Positions 45,741-46,824 of a stretch of 46,824 nucleotides of DNA are shown here, piece by piece. The position numbers and the translations under genes were made by a program. The first letter of the stretch is position 1, and every line of letters begins with the position of its first letter. Location: the NCBI GenBank assembly GCA_903903975.1, contig CAIVAS010000137.1:1-46824 (forward strand), in the 5' to 3' direction. The notes beneath the pieces were generated by a model. That model saw only the letters and a program-made list of their open reading frames with translations, was not told the origin of the DNA and searched no databases. The stretch comes from an uncultured Burkholderiales bacterium. GTDB taxonomy: Bacteria > Pseudomonadota > Gammaproteobacteria > Burkholderiales > Burkholderiaceae_E.

Positions 45741-46824
45741 TTGAGCAGCGCCACCACAGTTATCGCATCAGAAAACGCAAACAGCCGAGCCCTGAGGGCA
45801 ATGGTTCGAGTGGTGGTGTTCGTCATGATCGGACGACTCGCTGTGGCCTCTCGCGAAATCGGGATAGCGTGGCGCTTCGGGACCGGCGAGCTCGTCGACG
45901 CCTACCTGATCGTCACCACGATCATCAACTGGTTTCCCCTTGTCTGGTCAGGCGTACTTTCGGTCGTCTATGTACCCTTGATTACCCGGTTTGAAGCTGC
46001 CTCTGGCATTGCCCAGGCTCGCCGGTTTGTGGGTGAGCTGACAGGCGCAACCATCCTGTTCGCATCATTGCTCTCTGGAGCAGCCGCGATTGCGCTTCCG
46101 CGTTTGCTGCCGCTCCTCGCGCCGACGCTTGAGCCAGCGGCCGCAGCTTGGGTCGGTCGAATTGCTGCCCCGCTTTCGATCCTGTTGCCGACCGGCATGC
46201 TTGCGGGTCTGATGATAGCGGTGCTTGCGGCACGCGAAAGGCATGTCGGTACCCTGTCTGAAGGCGTACCTGCGCTGTGCATTACTGCAGCGATCTTGAT
46301 CGCTTGGCTGCCCGATGACACGGCGCTCGTGTACGGCACACTGTGTGGGGCAGTGATGCAGGTCTGCCTACTCGCCTGGGCGGTCAATCGTGCAGAACTT
46401 TATGGTCGCCCGGCGCTGGTGCCTCGCTCGGCGGCTTGGCCGATCTTCTGGCGCGGGATGGGGGTGCTGCTTGCGGGGCAAGCGGCGATGAGCCTCGTCA
46501 ATCTGGTTGATCCCCTGATGGCAACTGGTTTCGGTGGCGGATCGGTTGCCTCGCTCGGCTACGCGCAGCGAATGATAGGTCTGCTGACTGCGATCGGGGC
46601 TACCGCCGTGGCGCGCGCGGTCTTGCCCGTGCTGTCTTCGCATGTGGCCTCCGGTGCTCTATCCGATGCTGATCGTCTTGCGCGCCGGCTAGCGGCCATA
46701 TCGTTTGCTGGCGGGTTGGCCATCGCATCGGTTGGCTGGTTCGCCGCACCGTGGGCGACCAAGCTGCTGTTTGAGCGCGGTGCATTCGGCCCGGATCAGA
46801 CAGCGGCAGTCGTATCGCTGGTTC
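45741..46824 (+). CDS. MurJ/MviN-family lipid-linked sugar flippase (3' end outside window)
   Basis: The frame opens at a TTG (45741) with GGGGAG eight bases upstream, or at an ATG at 45801, and stays open to the window end (at least 361 residues). Multiple hydrophobic helices are visible, and LLFERGAFGPDQTAAV near the end is the characteristic MurJ/MviN motif. SREIGIAWRFGTGELVDAYLIV near the start also matches the family. In this context it probably flips the lipid-linked repeat unit of the exopolysaccharide rather than lipid II. The C-terminus is not visible. Confidence 0.82.
   Translation, partial: MSSATTVIASENANSRALRAMVRVVVFVMIGRLAVASREIGIAWRFGTGELVDAYLIVTTIINWFPLVWSGVLSVVYVPLITRFEAASGIAQARRFVGELTGATILFASLLSGAAAIALPRLLPLLAPTLEPAAAAWVGRIAAPLSILLPTGMLAGLMIAVLAARERHVGTLSEGVPALCITAAILIAWLPDDTALVYGTLCGAVMQVCLLAWAVNRAELYGRPALVPRSAAWPIFWRGMGVLLAGQAAMSLVNLVDPLMATGFGGGSVASLGYAQRMIGLLTAIGATAVARAVLPVLSSHVASGALSDADRLARRLAAISFAGGLAIASVGWFAAPWATKLLFERGAFGPDQTAAVVSLV

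Overview
The window looks like a high-GC betaproteobacterial chromosome, most likely Burkholderiales. The basis is the gene order atpIBEFHAGDC - hemE - priA - rep-type helicase, two orphan Bug-type (tripartite tricarboxylate transporter) binding proteins, a BigR/SqrR-type sulfur divergon, and codon use with G or C at most third positions. No taxon-specific marker is present, so this is inference. I see no phage, insertion sequence, CRISPR array or rRNA.

Layout. 1-3586: the tail of an unidentified gene, then a peptide-type ABC importer (binding protein and two permeases). 3630-3696: a 12-bp tandem repeat. 3710-6711: a persulfide/sulfide-response divergon, with a metallo-beta-lactamase-fold persulfide dioxygenase on the minus strand facing a BigR-like ArsR repressor, two YeeE/YedE membrane proteins and a DUF599 membrane protein. 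6776-13927: the complete F1Fo ATP synthase operon with a clear sigma70-type promoter. 14129-17875: a NIPSNAP protein, a small Lys/Ala-rich exported protein followed by a structured RNA segment and a strong terminator, a MOSC protein, a Bug protein and a proline-rich protein with a PEP-CTERM-like tail. 18050-23654: hemE, an AT-rich intergenic region carrying DnaA-box-like sequences, priA and rep. 23782-24861: a membrane-anchored dihaem c5-type cytochrome diverging from tRNA-Arg(CCG). 24969-30564: a Cys/Met-metabolism PLP enzyme, a MipA/OmpV porin-like protein, a CinA-family amidohydrolase, a TTC38-type TPR protein and an MFS carrier. 30492-34199 (minus): DUF2252, two MaoC-type hydratases and a flavin monooxygenase. 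34378-37375 (plus): a Bug protein, a luciferase-like monooxygenase and an SDR carrying a (Gly-Ala-Ser)10 insert. 37348-40580 (minus): an alpha/beta hydrolase translationally coupled to a hybrid histidine kinase. 40873 to the end: a polysaccharide export locus (long SLBB export protein, Wzz-type protein, an AT-richer polytopic membrane protein, and a MurJ/MviN-type flippase cut by the window end).

How the parts fit. The left half is mostly housekeeping (energy, haem, replication restart), with a sulfur-stress module beside it. The right half holds catabolic modules of the orphan-Bug / flavin monooxygenase / hydratase type and the start of an exopolysaccharide cluster. The most interesting signals are the DnaA-box-like, AT-rich hemE-priA intergenic region, the nested hairpin after the small exported protein, and several in-frame low-complexity expansions (SDR, PriA zinc domain, SLBB protein, cytochrome linker). 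These suggest a genome prone to short-repeat expansion.
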